From contig NZ_BONZ01000030.1 of NCBI RefSeq assembly GCF_016862975.1, forward strand, positions 62,001 through 126,000: 64,000 bases of DNA, in the 5' to 3' direction. The position numbers and the translations under genes are program-made. The DNA is from Rugosimonospora africana. Lineage in GTDB: Bacteria; Actinomycetota; Actinomycetes; Mycobacteriales; Micromonosporaceae. This document shows, piece after piece, positions 23,156 through 32,400 of this stretch (position 1 is its first letter; each line of letters starts with the position of its first letter). The notes beneath the pieces are model-generated. The model had not been told where the DNA came from and made no database searches. It saw only the letters and a program-made list of their open reading frames with translations.

Positions 23156-25888
23156 ATGTCACAACCACATCAGATCACCCGGCGCACCTTCCTCGCCGGT
23201 GCGAGCGCCGCCGCCGCGGCCGCGGCACTGGTGCCCACGACGAACGCGGCCGCCGCCACCCCCGCGGCGGCCCAGTCCGCGGCCCAGCCCGCGGACGTGG
23301 CCGACGGCGTAGCCCTGCACTGGGTGGACGGCAAGCCGGCGGCGACCACCGGCAGCAGCTGGGGCGTGCCGTGGCCGAAGGGCGCAGTCAGCGCCCGTAC
23401 GACCTTCGCGCTGCGCGACGACCGCGGCAATGCCGTGCCGGTGCAGTCCTGGCCGCTGGCGTACTGGCCGGACGGCACGCTCAAATGGAGCGGCCATGCC
23501 GTCGACTCGACCGCCCTCGCGGCCGGCTTCCGGCTGGCGCCCGGCACGCCCGCGGCGCCCGCGCAGGCGGTGCACGCCGCCAGATCCGGCGACCAGATCC
23601 GGCTGACCAACGGAGTGGTCGAGGTCCGTCTGGCCACCTCGGGTCCCCTCGCGATCCCGAGCATCACCCGGGGCAGCCGAGTCACCGCACACGACGGCCG
23701 GCTGGTGCTGCTGTTGCAGGACAAGCCCGACGACGCAGACGGTCCGCGTCGCACCTCGTGGACGGGCCTCGTGGAGACCGCGGACATCGAACAGTCCGGG
23801 CCGGTACGCGCGGTGGTCAAGCTCACCGGACACTACCGGGAGGACACCAAGTCCGGGTACGGCAACGGTCACCGCGAGATCCTGCCCTGGACGATGCGCG
23901 TCTACCTGAACGCGGGCGACGGCTCGATGCGGGTGATGCACCACTTCGTCTGGGACGGCGACGACAGCCGCGACTTCATCAGAGGCCTGGGCCTTCAGAT
24001 CCAGGTGCCGATGAGCGACGCGCCCCACGACCGGCACGTCCGTTTCGCCGGACCGGCCGGCGGCGTCTGGGGTGAGGCCGTGGTCGGGCTGACCGGCCTG
24101 CGCCGGGACCCCGGATCGGCGGTGCGTGCCGCGCAGGTCGCCGGCACCGCGACGCCGCCGCCCGCGCAATGGGAGGCGACGACCCAGTCCGAATGGCAGG
24201 ACCTGCCGGCCTGGGGTGACTTCACCCTCGCGCAGCACTCGGCGGCGCAGTGCGCGGTGTGGAAGCGCACCTCGGACAAGGCCAGCTGGATCAAGCACGC
24301 CGGTTTCGCCGATCGGGCTCCCGGCTGGGGATTCGTCGGCGGAGTCAGCGGCGGGCTGGGGTTCGGGCTGCGGGACTTCTGGCAGCAGTTCCCGCGCGCC
24401 CTGGACATCCGCCAGGCCACCGGCGACACCGCCACCGTCACCCTGTGGTCGTGGTCGCCGCACGCGGAGGCGATGGACCTGCGCCCGTACGACACCGCGG
24501 GCCACGGCCTGGACCTCGCCTACGAGGACACCCGCTACGGCTGGGGCATCTCCACCGGGATCTCCCGCTCCACCGACCTGCAACTGTGGGCCTTCGAGAC
24601 GACACCGCCACGGGACACCGTCGCCGACCTCGCCGGCGCGCTCGCCGGGCGGCCACAGATCGTCGCCGACCCGCAGACCTACCACGACGCCGGCGTGTTC
24701 GGCCGGTGGAGCCTGCCCGACCGCGGCACGCCCGCCCGCGCTGGTCTGGAAGACTCCATCACCGGCATCGTCGACTTCTACGCCGGCCAGGTCGAGCAGC
24801 GACAGTGGTACGGCTTCTGGCACTACGGCGACATCATGCACACCTACGACAACGACCGGCACGCGTGGCGCTACGACGTCGGCGGGTACGCGTGGGACAA
24901 CGCCGAGCTGGGTTCGGACGCGGCGCTGTGGTACTCGTTCCTGCGCACCGGCGACGCGAAGACGTTCCACCTCGCGCGCGCGATGACCCGCCACGTCAGC
25001 GAGTCAGACACTCACCACTCCGGACCGTTCGCCGGGCTGGGCTCGCGCCACGACGTCCAGCACTTCGGCGACGGCGGCAAGGAAGCCAGGGTCTCCGAGT
25101 CGTTCACCAAGCGGTTCATGTACTACCTGACCGCCGACGAGTTCATCGGCGACGCGATGCGCGCCACGCTGCAACTGGACAAGACGCTGCTGAAGTACCC
25201 GCCGTTGCGCGACTACCTCGCCGCCCCGAGCGGGGTGCCGACCGTCATCCGGATCGGCCCGGACTGGTACGCGCTGGTCAGCAACTGGCTGACCGAGTGG
25301 GAGCGCACCGGCGACACCCACTGGCGCGACCGGATCGTCACCGGCATGCGGGACCTCGCCACACTGTCCGCCGGCCTGTTCGCCGGCCAGCAGGGCGGTG
25401 CCGTCGGATTCGACCCGGCGACCGCCCACATCAGCGACCTGCACCTCGGCGGCGACTACGGCAAGGTGAACCTGACGATGTCGTTCTGCGGCGAGCAGAT
25501 CATGTGGGAAGCCATCGAACTGGTCGACGTTCCGGAGTTCCGGGCGAAGCTGATCGAGTTCTGCCGCTACGTGCAGGCGCCGTCGCAGGAGCAGCAGGCG
25601 CACTTCGGGTTCAGCTTCAACACCCAGGCGCCCGGCGCGGTCTACTCGCGGATGACGGCGTGGGCCGGCGAACAACTCGGCGAGCCGACGGTCCAGCAGC
25701 GCGGCTGGGCCGAGTTGCTGGGCGACGGCACGGCGGCACGGTGGCCGGCACCGGTACACGTCGACGGTGCGGCCACGTTCACCCCCGTCGACGAGATCCC
25801 GCTGTCCGGCTTCAACACCAACGACGTCGCCCAGCGCAGCCTGGCCATCATCGCGCTGCTCGCGGTGGCCCCGGACCAGGCCCCGTGA
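23156..25888 (+). CDS. Tat-exported exo-rhamnogalacturonan lyase-like protein (PcRGLX/YetA, PL26)
   Basis: 910 aa. Twin-arginine signal ITRRTFLAGASAAAAAAAL then cleavage after an Ala-rich stretch. The mature N-terminus (GVPWPKGAV, RDDRGNAVPVQSWPLAYWPDGTLKWSGHA) is the PcRGLX/YetA first domain, and the large C-terminal helical part carries YDVGGYAWDNAELG and HDVQHFGDGGKEARVSESF. Family knowledge: PcRGLX removes disaccharides from rhamnogalacturonan I ends. GGAGGAG lies 8 bp before ATG 23156. Its product would feed the transporter encoded upstream. Confidence 0.82.
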   Translation: MSQPHQITRRTFLAGASAAAAAAALVPTTNAAAATPAAAQSAAQPADVADGVALHWVDGKPAATTGSSWGVPWPKGAVSARTTFALRDDRGNAVPVQSWPLAYWPDGTLKWSGHAVDSTALAAGFRLAPGTPAAPAQAVHAARSGDQIRLTNGVVEVRLATSGPLAIPSITRGSRVTAHDGRLVLLLQDKPDDADGPRRTSWTGLVETADIEQSGPVRAVVKLTGHYREDTKSGYGNGHREILPWTMRVYLNAGDGSMRVMHHFVWDGDDSRDFIRGLGLQIQVPMSDAPHDRHVRFAGPAGGVWGEAVVGLTGLRRDPGSAVRAAQVAGTATPPPAQWEATTQSEWQDLPAWGDFTLAQHSAAQCAVWKRTSDKASWIKHAGFADRAPGWGFVGGVSGGLGFGLRDFWQQFPRALDIRQATGDTATVTLWSWSPHAEAMDLRPYDTAGHGLDLAYEDTRYGWGISTGISRSTDLQLWAFETTPPRDTVADLAGALAGRPQIVADPQTYHDAGVFGRWSLPDRGTPARAGLEDSITGIVDFYAGQVEQRQWYGFWHYGDIMHTYDNDRHAWRYDVGGYAWDNAELGSDAALWYSFLRTGDAKTFHLARAMTRHVSESDTHHSGPFAGLGSRHDVQHFGDGGKEARVSESFTKRFMYYLTADEFIGDAMRATLQLDKTLLKYPPLRDYLAAPSGVPTVIRIGPDWYALVSNWLTEWERTGDTHWRDRIVTGMRDLATLSAGLFAGQQGGAVGFDPATAHISDLHLGGDYGKVNLTMSFCGEQIMWEAIELVDVPEFRAKLIEFCRYVQAPSQEQQAHFGFSFNTQAPGAVYSRMTAWAGEQLGEPTVQQRGWAELLGDGTAARWPAPVHVDGAATFTPVDEIPLSGFNTNDVAQRSLAIIALLAVAPDQAP

Positions 25889-25928
25889 CCGGGCGGGTGC
25901 CGGATCGACCGATCTGAGATTGCCGAGT

Positions 25929-25962
25929 GGACCGCCGCCGCGAAGCCTCGTGGCGGCGGTCC
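25929..25962. terminator. Bidirectional terminator between convergent lyase genes
   Basis: GGACCGCCGCC (25929-25939) pairs with GGCGGCGGTCC (25952-25962); a 12-nt loop separates the arms. Confidence 0.8.
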
Positions 25963-25966
25963 GCAC

Positions 25967-27304
25967 TCAGGCGGCTTCGAACGCGCCCAGGTCCGGCGCG
26001 CTTCCCTGGTAGGGCAGGCCGACGTTGACGCCCCTGTTGATCAGCGTGCTGTTCGCCGCGAGGCGGAGGTAGGGCAGCGCCGGCAGGGTGCCGTCCGCGC
26101 GCCGGGCCGCGTCCCAGCCCGACGTCGACACGCTCTGGAACTGCGAGTCCGACATGGTGACGCCGGTGTTCCAGGAGTTGTTGGCGTCGTTGGCGCCCGT
26201 CTCGTTCGACAGCAGCGTCCCGCCGTAGGCGACGTTGTTGCGCAGGTTGCCCAGCGCGATCGCGGCTCCGCTGGGGCTGACGCCGAGCATGTTGTAGTCG
26301 GGGTGGTTCGCGTAACTGGTGTTGTTGAAGAAGTCGTTCGCGACGGTGTGATGGTTGGCGTAGAAGCCTGCCGCCCGGTTGTTGAAGGCGACGGACAGGC
26401 GGACGGTGTGTTTGACGCCGTTGGAGACGTAGCCACCCCCGTACCCACCGGCCTTGAAACCGTTGCCGTCGCCGGCACCCGTGGTCGTCTCCGGCACGTA
26501 CCCGTTGCGCCACGCCCACGAGTTCTCGATGGTCACCGGCGAGAAGGCGTTGATGAGGTCGAAGCCGTCGTCGGAGTTCCACCACGACCGGCATCCGCGG
26601 AACACGTTTCCGGGATGGTTGGCGGAGATGTGCGCGCCGAACCCGTCGGCGTTGGTGCCGGCCCCGCTGGAGCTGCGCGCGTCGTAGTTGTCGTGTGAGT
26701 CCGAGTTCAGCACGAGGTTGCCGCCCCCGTCCTGGATGAACAGCCCGGGTCCCGAGTTGTTGTGGGTGTTGATCAGCTCGAAGGTGTTGCTGCTTCCGGA
26801 GATCCAGATGCCCCACGACTCGTGGTTCAGGTTGTTGTTCTGCGGTACGCCCTTGACTTCCAGGCCCCTCAGGTAGATGTAGCTGCCGGTGACGTCGAAG
26901 CCCTTGATCCGGCAGTCGTCGGTCATGGGGGAGAAGTCGAAGACTGGCTTTTCGCCCGGGTAGGCCCAGTAACGGATCGGGCTGCCCGAGGTGCCACTCT
27001 TGTTCAGCGTGACGGCGTCGACCCGGTCGGTCTGGCTCGCGCACGCCTTGTTCGCGTGGGTGAAGCGGTACGTGCCGCCCCGGAGGTAGACCGTGTCCCC
27101 CGCGCCGGCAACGGATTCGGCGTGGGCCACCGATGCCCACGGCGCGGACTGCGTCCCCGCGGCGCTGTCGCTGCCGTTCGGGGCGACGTAGTAGACCCCT
27201 CCCGCCGCGTGGCTCACGCCCGCCAGACTTTCCACGACCGCGACGGGGGCCACCGTGACCACCGAGGCCAACAGGGCACGCACAACAAACCCGGCGTGTT
27301 TCAT
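25967..27304 (-). CDS. Secreted right-handed beta-helix polysaccharide lyase (PL9-like)
   Basis: 445 aa. Sec signal ending SHAAGG, then YYVAPNGSDSAAGTQSAPWASVAHAESVAGAGDTVYLRGGTY, the standard entry to PL9/PL1-type parallel beta-helices, followed by coils with NADGFGAH, GNVFRGCRSWWNSDDGFDL and AGFYAN. PL9 members cleave polygalacturonate or rhamnogalacturonan; which one is uncertain. It lies 13 bp after the galactanase gene and is co-transcribed with it. Confidence 0.85.
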   Translation of the reverse strand: MKHAGFVVRALLASVVTVAPVAVVESLAGVSHAAGGVYYVAPNGSDSAAGTQSAPWASVAHAESVAGAGDTVYLRGGTYRFTHANKACASQTDRVDAVTLNKSGTSGSPIRYWAYPGEKPVFDFSPMTDDCRIKGFDVTGSYIYLRGLEVKGVPQNNNLNHESWGIWISGSSNTFELINTHNNSGPGLFIQDGGGNLVLNSDSHDNYDARSSSGAGTNADGFGAHISANHPGNVFRGCRSWWNSDDGFDLINAFSPVTIENSWAWRNGYVPETTTGAGDGNGFKAGGYGGGYVSNGVKHTVRLSVAFNNRAAGFYANHHTVANDFFNNTSYANHPDYNMLGVSPSGAAIALGNLRNNVAYGGTLLSNETGANDANNSWNTGVTMSDSQFQSVSTSGWDAARRADGTLPALPYLRLAANSTLINRGVNVGLPYQGSAPDLGAFEAA

Positions 27305-27317
27305 CGCTTACCTCCGG

Positions 27318-28364
27318 TCACACGTTGAGGAATCCGTCCAGGGCCGCCGTCGGTCGTCGGGTCGTGGGATCCCAGGCGGAGCTGCCGTAGTCGGTGAACG
27401 GGGAGTAGCCCTCCGGCTCCCAGTAGAACGTGCCCAGGCCACCGAAGCCCTTCAGGCCCGTGATGAACGCGCGCAATGAGTCCCGCACCTGGGTCGGCTT
27501 GTTGAGCGGGCCGCCGTACTCCACCTGCATCACCGGTTTGCCGTAGCTGCTCTGGATGGTCTGCATGTTGGCCAGCACGGCCGGTACGTTGCCGCCCTGC
27601 GCGTACGACGAGAGTCCGGTGATGTCCCACTGGCCGCCGTTGTTCCGGTACGCGTTGAGGAAGTTCTGGACGCTGCTCAGGTTCTGCGGCTGGGCCAGGT
27701 GCACCAGCACGGCGGTCGACGGGGAGACCTCCTTCACCATGTCGTGCGCGGCCATCAGCAACCCGGTCATCTGGGCCGGGTTGCTGATGCTGCCGGTGGG
27801 CTTGCAGATGCCCGAGTTGGTCTCGTTGCCGATCTGCACCCAGGTGGGCGTCACCTTGTTGTACTTGAGCACGTTCATCGTGTGGTACACGTAGTCGTAC
27901 ATCGCCTGCAGCATCTGGCTGTATGTCAGGTTCGCCCACGCGGCGGGCGGGCGCTGCGTGCCGACCGAGTTCCAGGTGTCGCCGAAGTGGTAGTCGATGA
28001 GCACCTGCATGCCGGCGTTCTGCGCCCGGACCGCCAGGGCCGCGGTCTCGTCTATCGAGCAGTGCCCGTTGGCCGGGTCGCTCGACGGGTTGACCCAGGT
28101 GCGCAACCGGACCGCGGTGAGCCCGTAGCCCTTGAGAACGGTGAACAGGTCCTGCCGGGTACCGGCGCTGTTGTTCCAGTAGTAGCCCTGCGCCTCCATC
28201 TGCGGCATCCAGCTGATGTCCGCGCCCTTGATGAAGGACGCGGCCTCGGCCGCTGGCGCCAGCGCACCGGCGCCCAGCACAAGCGCGCCGGCACCGGCGG
28301 CGGCGCCGAGAAGCACGGTGCGTCGCGAGAGGTGAACAGGTCCGGTCGCTTGCCTTTCGTGCAT
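27318..28364 (-). CDS. Tat-exported GH53 arabinogalactan endo-beta-1,4-galactanase
   Basis: 348 aa. Tat signal SRRTVLLGAAAGAGALVLG then a (beta/alpha)8 barrel: FIKGADISWMPQME, VRLRTWVNP, VLIDYHFGDTW, acid/base Glu181 in WVQIGNETN and nucleophile Glu282 in VMQVEYGG. It cuts the beta-1,4-galactan side chains of rhamnogalacturonan I outside the cell. First gene of the minus-strand lyase operon; the operator at 28568 lies about 200 bp upstream. Confidence 0.95.
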   Translation of the reverse strand: MHERQATGPVHLSRRTVLLGAAAGAGALVLGAGALAPAAEAASFIKGADISWMPQMEAQGYYWNNSAGTRQDLFTVLKGYGLTAVRLRTWVNPSSDPANGHCSIDETAALAVRAQNAGMQVLIDYHFGDTWNSVGTQRPPAAWANLTYSQMLQAMYDYVYHTMNVLKYNKVTPTWVQIGNETNSGICKPTGSISNPAQMTGLLMAAHDMVKEVSPSTAVLVHLAQPQNLSSVQNFLNAYRNNGGQWDITGLSSYAQGGNVPAVLANMQTIQSSYGKPVMQVEYGGPLNKPTQVRDSLRAFITGLKGFGGLGTFYWEPEGYSPFTDYGSSAWDPTTRRPTAALDGFLNV

Positions 28365-28718
28365 GGCGAACCTCCCTTATCTTGGCTGTCCATTGCGGAC
28401 CCGGTGGTATGGCGAGTGGCGTGGCGCGTCGACTCATCCCGTTGCGCCGGACGCCGCTGTCGGCTGGGGTGTGGCGGAGTTCGTTCTCCAGCCCGAAGGC
28501 CGGCAAGTCGGCCGGCTAACGAGTGTTGGCATCCTGCGGCCCGGCGGCGGGTCCAGTCAAGGTACTTCGATCGATCGATCAGACTCGATCCCTGGGTCGT
28601 GGTGTGCCCGAGGCCGTCGCGGCCCGTCGGCGGCCGACGGCGATGCTTAGGCGTCGGCGGTGCCCGGCGGCGGTTCTCAGGCGTCCGGCGGTGCCCGGCG
28701 GCGTGCCCGGGCAGACGG
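28365..28718. other. Intergenic region between galactanase and SARP genes
   Basis: About 350 bp without a convincing gene. It holds the pectin-locus operator at 28568-28585. Near the SARP end (28640-28715) are GC-rich, partly repeated GGCGTCCGGCGGTGCCCGG-like segments that could form terminator hairpins. Confidence 0.6.
28568..28585. promoter_or_regulatory. Pectin-locus operator 3 (before the galactanase operon)
   Basis: CGATCGATCGATCAGACT, matching the 18618-18635 site at 14 of 18 positions. Confidence 0.5.
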
Positions 28719-31700
28719 TCAGGGTGCCGGTTCGCCGGATCGGGCCAGCAGTTCGCGGGTCTTTCCGACCTCGGCGAGATTGCCGAGGGCGGCGAACACG
28801 TCGCGCGCGGCCACCCAGTGGTGCTCGGCGGCCGTCCGGTCGCCCATCGCATCGTGCGCCGAGCCGATCGCCTTGAGCACGTGAGCCTCCAGGTAGGGGG
28901 CCCGGTTGCGGCGGCTCAGCGCCAGACTCTCCGCCAGATCCGTCAGGGCGCGGGCCGGATCGCCGGCGGCCAGCGCGAGCTGTCCGCGCCACCGCAGCAC
29001 GGCGGACTGTCCGGTGGACAGCCGCAACCGGCGGAACAGCGCGTAGGCACGGTCCAGCGCCGCACCCGCGTCGGCGAGCCTGTGCTGGCTCAGGTACCGG
29101 CCCCCCAGCACGCACAGGATCCACGCCTGCAGGCTCTCGTGGTCGAGTTCGACGGCGATGCCGAGCGCCTCTTCGAGGTGGTGCACGGCATCGTGCGGCT
29201 GTCCCAGGCTGTCGTAGAGCGAGCCGAGAAGCTGCAGGGCGTCAGCCTGCTGGGCCCGCCAGCCGTGCGCGCGGGCGAGTTCGAGGCAGCGCTGCGCGAA
29301 GTCCCGACCCAGCTCGTACTGGCCGAGTTCCTGCGCGACGAACCCGCGCTCCAGGAAGAGAGCGGTCGCGGTGGCGGGATCGGCTCCGCTGTCCACGAGG
29401 CGGGACGCGCCGTCGAGGAGCACCTGTGCCCGCCGGCCCTGACCGCCGGCCCGCTGCAGGCTGGCCAGCACGGTGAGCGCGTCCGCCTCGGCCGAGCGGT
29501 CGCCGGAGTCGTGGAAGATCCGTCGGGCGCGGATCACGGTGGTGAGGTGGTCGCCGGTCCTCGCGATCGGGGTGAGCGTGGCCAGATCCCCGAGTCCGCG
29601 ACACGCCACCGCCTCGCCGCGGCGATCGCCGTGCCGCCGGCACGCCGCCAGGACGACCCGGTGCGTGTGGTACCAGTCGTCGTGCAGGTCGCGCAGGTCG
29701 AAGAAGTCGACGCAGCGTGCCGCGAGATCCCACGCGAGATCCGTCCACCCCCGCCGGCATGCCTGCTCGATCGCGGCGATCAGGCTGGCCCGCTCCGCGC
29801 TGAACCAGGCCAGCGGGTCGGGCACCAGTGCGTCGGGTTCGGGCGGGGTCCACCGCTTGGCCGCGCTGTGCACGAGAGCGAGCCTGCGGTTGGGAAGCCG
29901 GGAGTCGGCGTGCTCGGCGAGCGTGAGCCAGGCGCCGAGGGCCCGTTCGACGGATGCCTGCCGGCCCGGCTCGTCGTCGTGCGCCGCCGCGCGTTCCTGA
30001 GCGTAGATGCGCACCAGGTCGTGCATCCGGAAGCGCACCTGGCCGCCCGCGTCGACCGCGTCGACCGCGTCGACCGCGTCGATGAGGTGCGCCTCGGCGA
30101 GTGTTTCGATCAGCTCCGCGCCGCGGTCGACGTCGATGTCGAGCAACGGCGCCACCACCCAGGCCGCGAAGTCGGGTGCGTCGAGCAACGCGAGGCACCG
30201 CAGCGCGCGGGCGGCCGGCGCCTCCAACTCCTGATAGCTGAGCGCCAGGCTGGCTCGCACGTCCAGGTCGCCGGTGACGAGTTCGTCGAGCCGGCGTTGC
30301 TCGTCCCGCAGGCGTTCGGCGAGAACGTCCAACCGCCAGTGTGGGCGGCGGGCCAGCCTGGCGCCGGCGATCCGTACCGCCAGCGGCAGCAGCCCGCACA
30401 GGTCGACGATGCGTTCCGCGGCCTCGTGCTGCGCGTCCACCCGGGACTGCCCGGCGATCCGACCCAGCAGTGCGACGGCTTGGTCGGGTTCCAGCACCTC
30501 GACCGGGACCAGTTGGACGCCGGGTACCTCGGCCGGGCGGGTACGCGAGGTGACCAGCACCGCGCAACCCGGGCCGCCCGGTACCAGCGGGCTCACCTGC
30601 GCGGCGTCGGCGGCGTTGTCGAGGACGACCAGGACCCTCCGCCCGGCCAGCAGCGTGCGGTACAGCGCCGCCCGCTCGGCCGGGTCCGGGGGGATGACCG
30701 ATCCGTCCACCCCCAGCGCGCGCAGGAACCGGCCGAGCGCGGCGCCGACCGTCAACGACTGGGACTGCCCGTCACGCAGGTCGAGGTAGAGCTGACCGTC
30801 CGGGAAGTGCTGGACCAGGCGCTGCGCCACCTGTACCGCCAGTGCGGTCTTGCCGATGCCGCCACGCCCGACGAGCGCCACGACCGGTACCGGGACGGGT
30901 CGCCCGGTGTCGCCGGCGGTGTGCAGCAGCCGCACCAGTTCGGCGATCAGCGCATCGCGGCCGACGAAGTCGGCGAGCGCGGCGGGCAGCATCGCCGGTA
31001 CGAGACGGTCGCTGGGTTGTGAGCGCTCACGCGGCTCGTCGGCTAGGTCCGTCGGCGGGTGCCCTCGCAGGATCGCCTGGTGGACGCGCTGCACCGTGGG
31101 TCCCGGGTCGGTACCCAACTCCTCGGCGAGACGCCGGCGCAGGCTCGCGTACTGGGTCAACGCCTCGGCGCTGCGCCCGACCAGGTGCAGCGACCGCATC
31201 AGCGCGGCCACCAGTGACTCTTCCAGCGGGTACTCGCCGGCCAGGCCGGTCAGCCGGGTGACGACGGCCTGCGGGTCACCGACCTCCAGCTCGCCGTCGG
31301 CCCAGGCCACGACTGCCGTCAGGAAGTCTTGCCGGCATGCCTCGCGGACCCGCGCGGCCCAGTGCCCCGACAGGCCGGAAAGCGGCTGACCCCGCCACAA
31401 CGACAGAGCCTCGCGCAGCAGCGCGACCCGCTCGCGAGTGGGTAGCGCCGCCGCACGGGCCTGTGCCAGCAACTGCCCGAACCGGTGCACGTCCACCCGC
31501 TGGCGGTCGATGTCCAGCAGGTACCCGCCGGAGCGGCGGACCAGCCGTGCCGGGTGCGGGTCGGTGCCACCGGCATCGGCGAGCAGCCGCCGGATCCGGG
31601 TGAGGTGGACCTGGAGCGTACGCCGGGAGCCGGGCACGGCCTCGTCCCACACCCGGTCGATGAGCGTCTCGGTGGTGACCGGCCGGCCCGCGTCGACCGC

Positions 31701-31796
31701 GAGCGCGGCCAGCACGCGTCGCTGCTGGGGAGAGCCGGTGTCGAGTGCCCGCCCATCGGCGTCTGCCTCCACCACCCCCAGCAGCCGAAACTCCAC
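28719..31796 (-). CDS. SARP/AfsR-type transcriptional regulator (BTAD-NB-ARC-TPR)
   Basis: 1025 aa, three-domain AfsR layout. An OmpR-type winged helix (1-95; TLQVHLTRIRRLLADAG) and BTAD (~95-245) are followed by NB-ARC with Walker A LVGRGGIGKTALAV and Walker B RRVLVVLDNA, then TPR repeats from ~700 to the C-terminus. Members activate secondary-metabolite or exoenzyme genes; no biosynthetic cluster is visible here. A DAVDAVDAVDA stretch comes from a 9-bp repeat. It faces the cupin gene tail-to-head, with a short dyad at 31855 before its start. Confidence 0.93.
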   Translation of the reverse strand: MEFRLLGVVEADADGRALDTGSPQQRRVLAALAVDAGRPVTTETLIDRVWDEAVPGSRRTLQVHLTRIRRLLADAGGTDPHPARLVRRSGGYLLDIDRQRVDVHRFGQLLAQARAAALPTRERVALLREALSLWRGQPLSGLSGHWAARVREACRQDFLTAVVAWADGELEVGDPQAVVTRLTGLAGEYPLEESLVAALMRSLHLVGRSAEALTQYASLRRRLAEELGTDPGPTVQRVHQAILRGHPPTDLADEPRERSQPSDRLVPAMLPAALADFVGRDALIAELVRLLHTAGDTGRPVPVPVVALVGRGGIGKTALAVQVAQRLVQHFPDGQLYLDLRDGQSQSLTVGAALGRFLRALGVDGSVIPPDPAERAALYRTLLAGRRVLVVLDNAADAAQVSPLVPGGPGCAVLVTSRTRPAEVPGVQLVPVEVLEPDQAVALLGRIAGQSRVDAQHEAAERIVDLCGLLPLAVRIAGARLARRPHWRLDVLAERLRDEQRRLDELVTGDLDVRASLALSYQELEAPAARALRCLALLDAPDFAAWVVAPLLDIDVDRGAELIETLAEAHLIDAVDAVDAVDAGGQVRFRMHDLVRIYAQERAAAHDDEPGRQASVERALGAWLTLAEHADSRLPNRRLALVHSAAKRWTPPEPDALVPDPLAWFSAERASLIAAIEQACRRGWTDLAWDLAARCVDFFDLRDLHDDWYHTHRVVLAACRRHGDRRGEAVACRGLGDLATLTPIARTGDHLTTVIRARRIFHDSGDRSAEADALTVLASLQRAGGQGRRAQVLLDGASRLVDSGADPATATALFLERGFVAQELGQYELGRDFAQRCLELARAHGWRAQQADALQLLGSLYDSLGQPHDAVHHLEEALGIAVELDHESLQAWILCVLGGRYLSQHRLADAGAALDRAYALFRRLRLSTGQSAVLRWRGQLALAAGDPARALTDLAESLALSRRNRAPYLEAHVLKAIGSAHDAMGDRTAAEHHWVAARDVFAALGNLAEVGKTRELLARSGEPAP
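30051..30077 (-). repeat. 9-bp triplet-phase repeat inside the SARP gene
   Basis: GTCGACCGC three times in a row (30051, 30060, 30069), encoding an AVD run between NB-ARC subdomains. Confidence 0.85.
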
Positions 31797-31854
31797 GACA
31801 GGTCACCTCGCCGGTCGAGGAACGCGAGTGTCGCGTCCCGGACGACTCGGACAT

Positions 31855-31867
31855 TAACACTTTGTTA
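31855..31867. promoter_or_regulatory. Small dyad upstream of the SARP gene
   Basis: TAACA-CTT-TGTTA, a perfect 5-bp-arm dyad in an AT-rich patch 59 bp before the SARP start; may be part of its promoter or an operator. Confidence 0.35.
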
Positions 31868-31918
31868 GCAATCCGCTCGGTCGGGTCGGTGAGGCTGCGG
31901 ACCGCGGTGTGTCGTCAC

Positions 31919-32284
31919 TCATGACTCGTACCGGGCGGGACCGGGCAGGTGTGTCACCTCCGAGTTGTAGCGCGCCCACACCTCGGCTCGCTCCTCGTCC
32001 GACGAGGCGGCGTGCAGTGCCGATACCAACTGGTCCACCTCGGGCGTCATCACCGCGAGCACCTGGGCGCCGGCGGCGTCGACGGTGGCGAAGGTGTGGG
32101 TGGTCCCGGCCGGGACGGTCACATGTTCGCCCTGCTGGAGAACCCGCCGGACGCCGCCGACGAGTACCTCGAGGCGGCCGCGAAGGACACAGAACGCCTC
32201 ATCCGATCCGTGATGCACGTGAGGTGGCGCCTGATCACCGGGATAATGATCCAAATCCCATCGACGAATCACGAAGTCATTCAT
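31919..32284 (-). CDS. Cupin-domain protein
   Basis: 121 aa single-domain cupin. Motif 1 is PPHVHHGSDEAFCVLRG (metal-ligand His, His and Glu), motif 2 VPAGTTHTF. Such small cupins are dioxygenase-like or sensory; the substrate is unknown. Divergent from the LysE-type gene. Confidence 0.85.
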   Translation of the reverse strand: MNDFVIRRWDLDHYPGDQAPPHVHHGSDEAFCVLRGRLEVLVGGVRRVLQQGEHVTVPAGTTHTFATVDAAGAQVLAVMTPEVDQLVSALHAASSDEERAEVWARYNSEVTHLPGPARYES

Positions 32285-32400
32285 TCCGCCAACGTAGCGC
32301 TCGGCACGTGGGAGGGCATGCGTGCCGGCCCGGGGTGTTATCCGGTCCTAGGTCTAAAGTCTGTCTGTCCCGGCGGAGGGTTTGTGGGGAGGATGCACCG

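Noticed and set aside
28640-28715. Small gene between galactanase and SARP
   Set aside because: Only low-complexity GC-rich repeats; no ribosome-binding site or codon signal.
27699-31022. Long plus-strand frame opposite the galactanase and SARP genes
   Set aside because: No recognisable domain; the opposite strand carries clear GH53 and BTAD/NB-ARC motifs.
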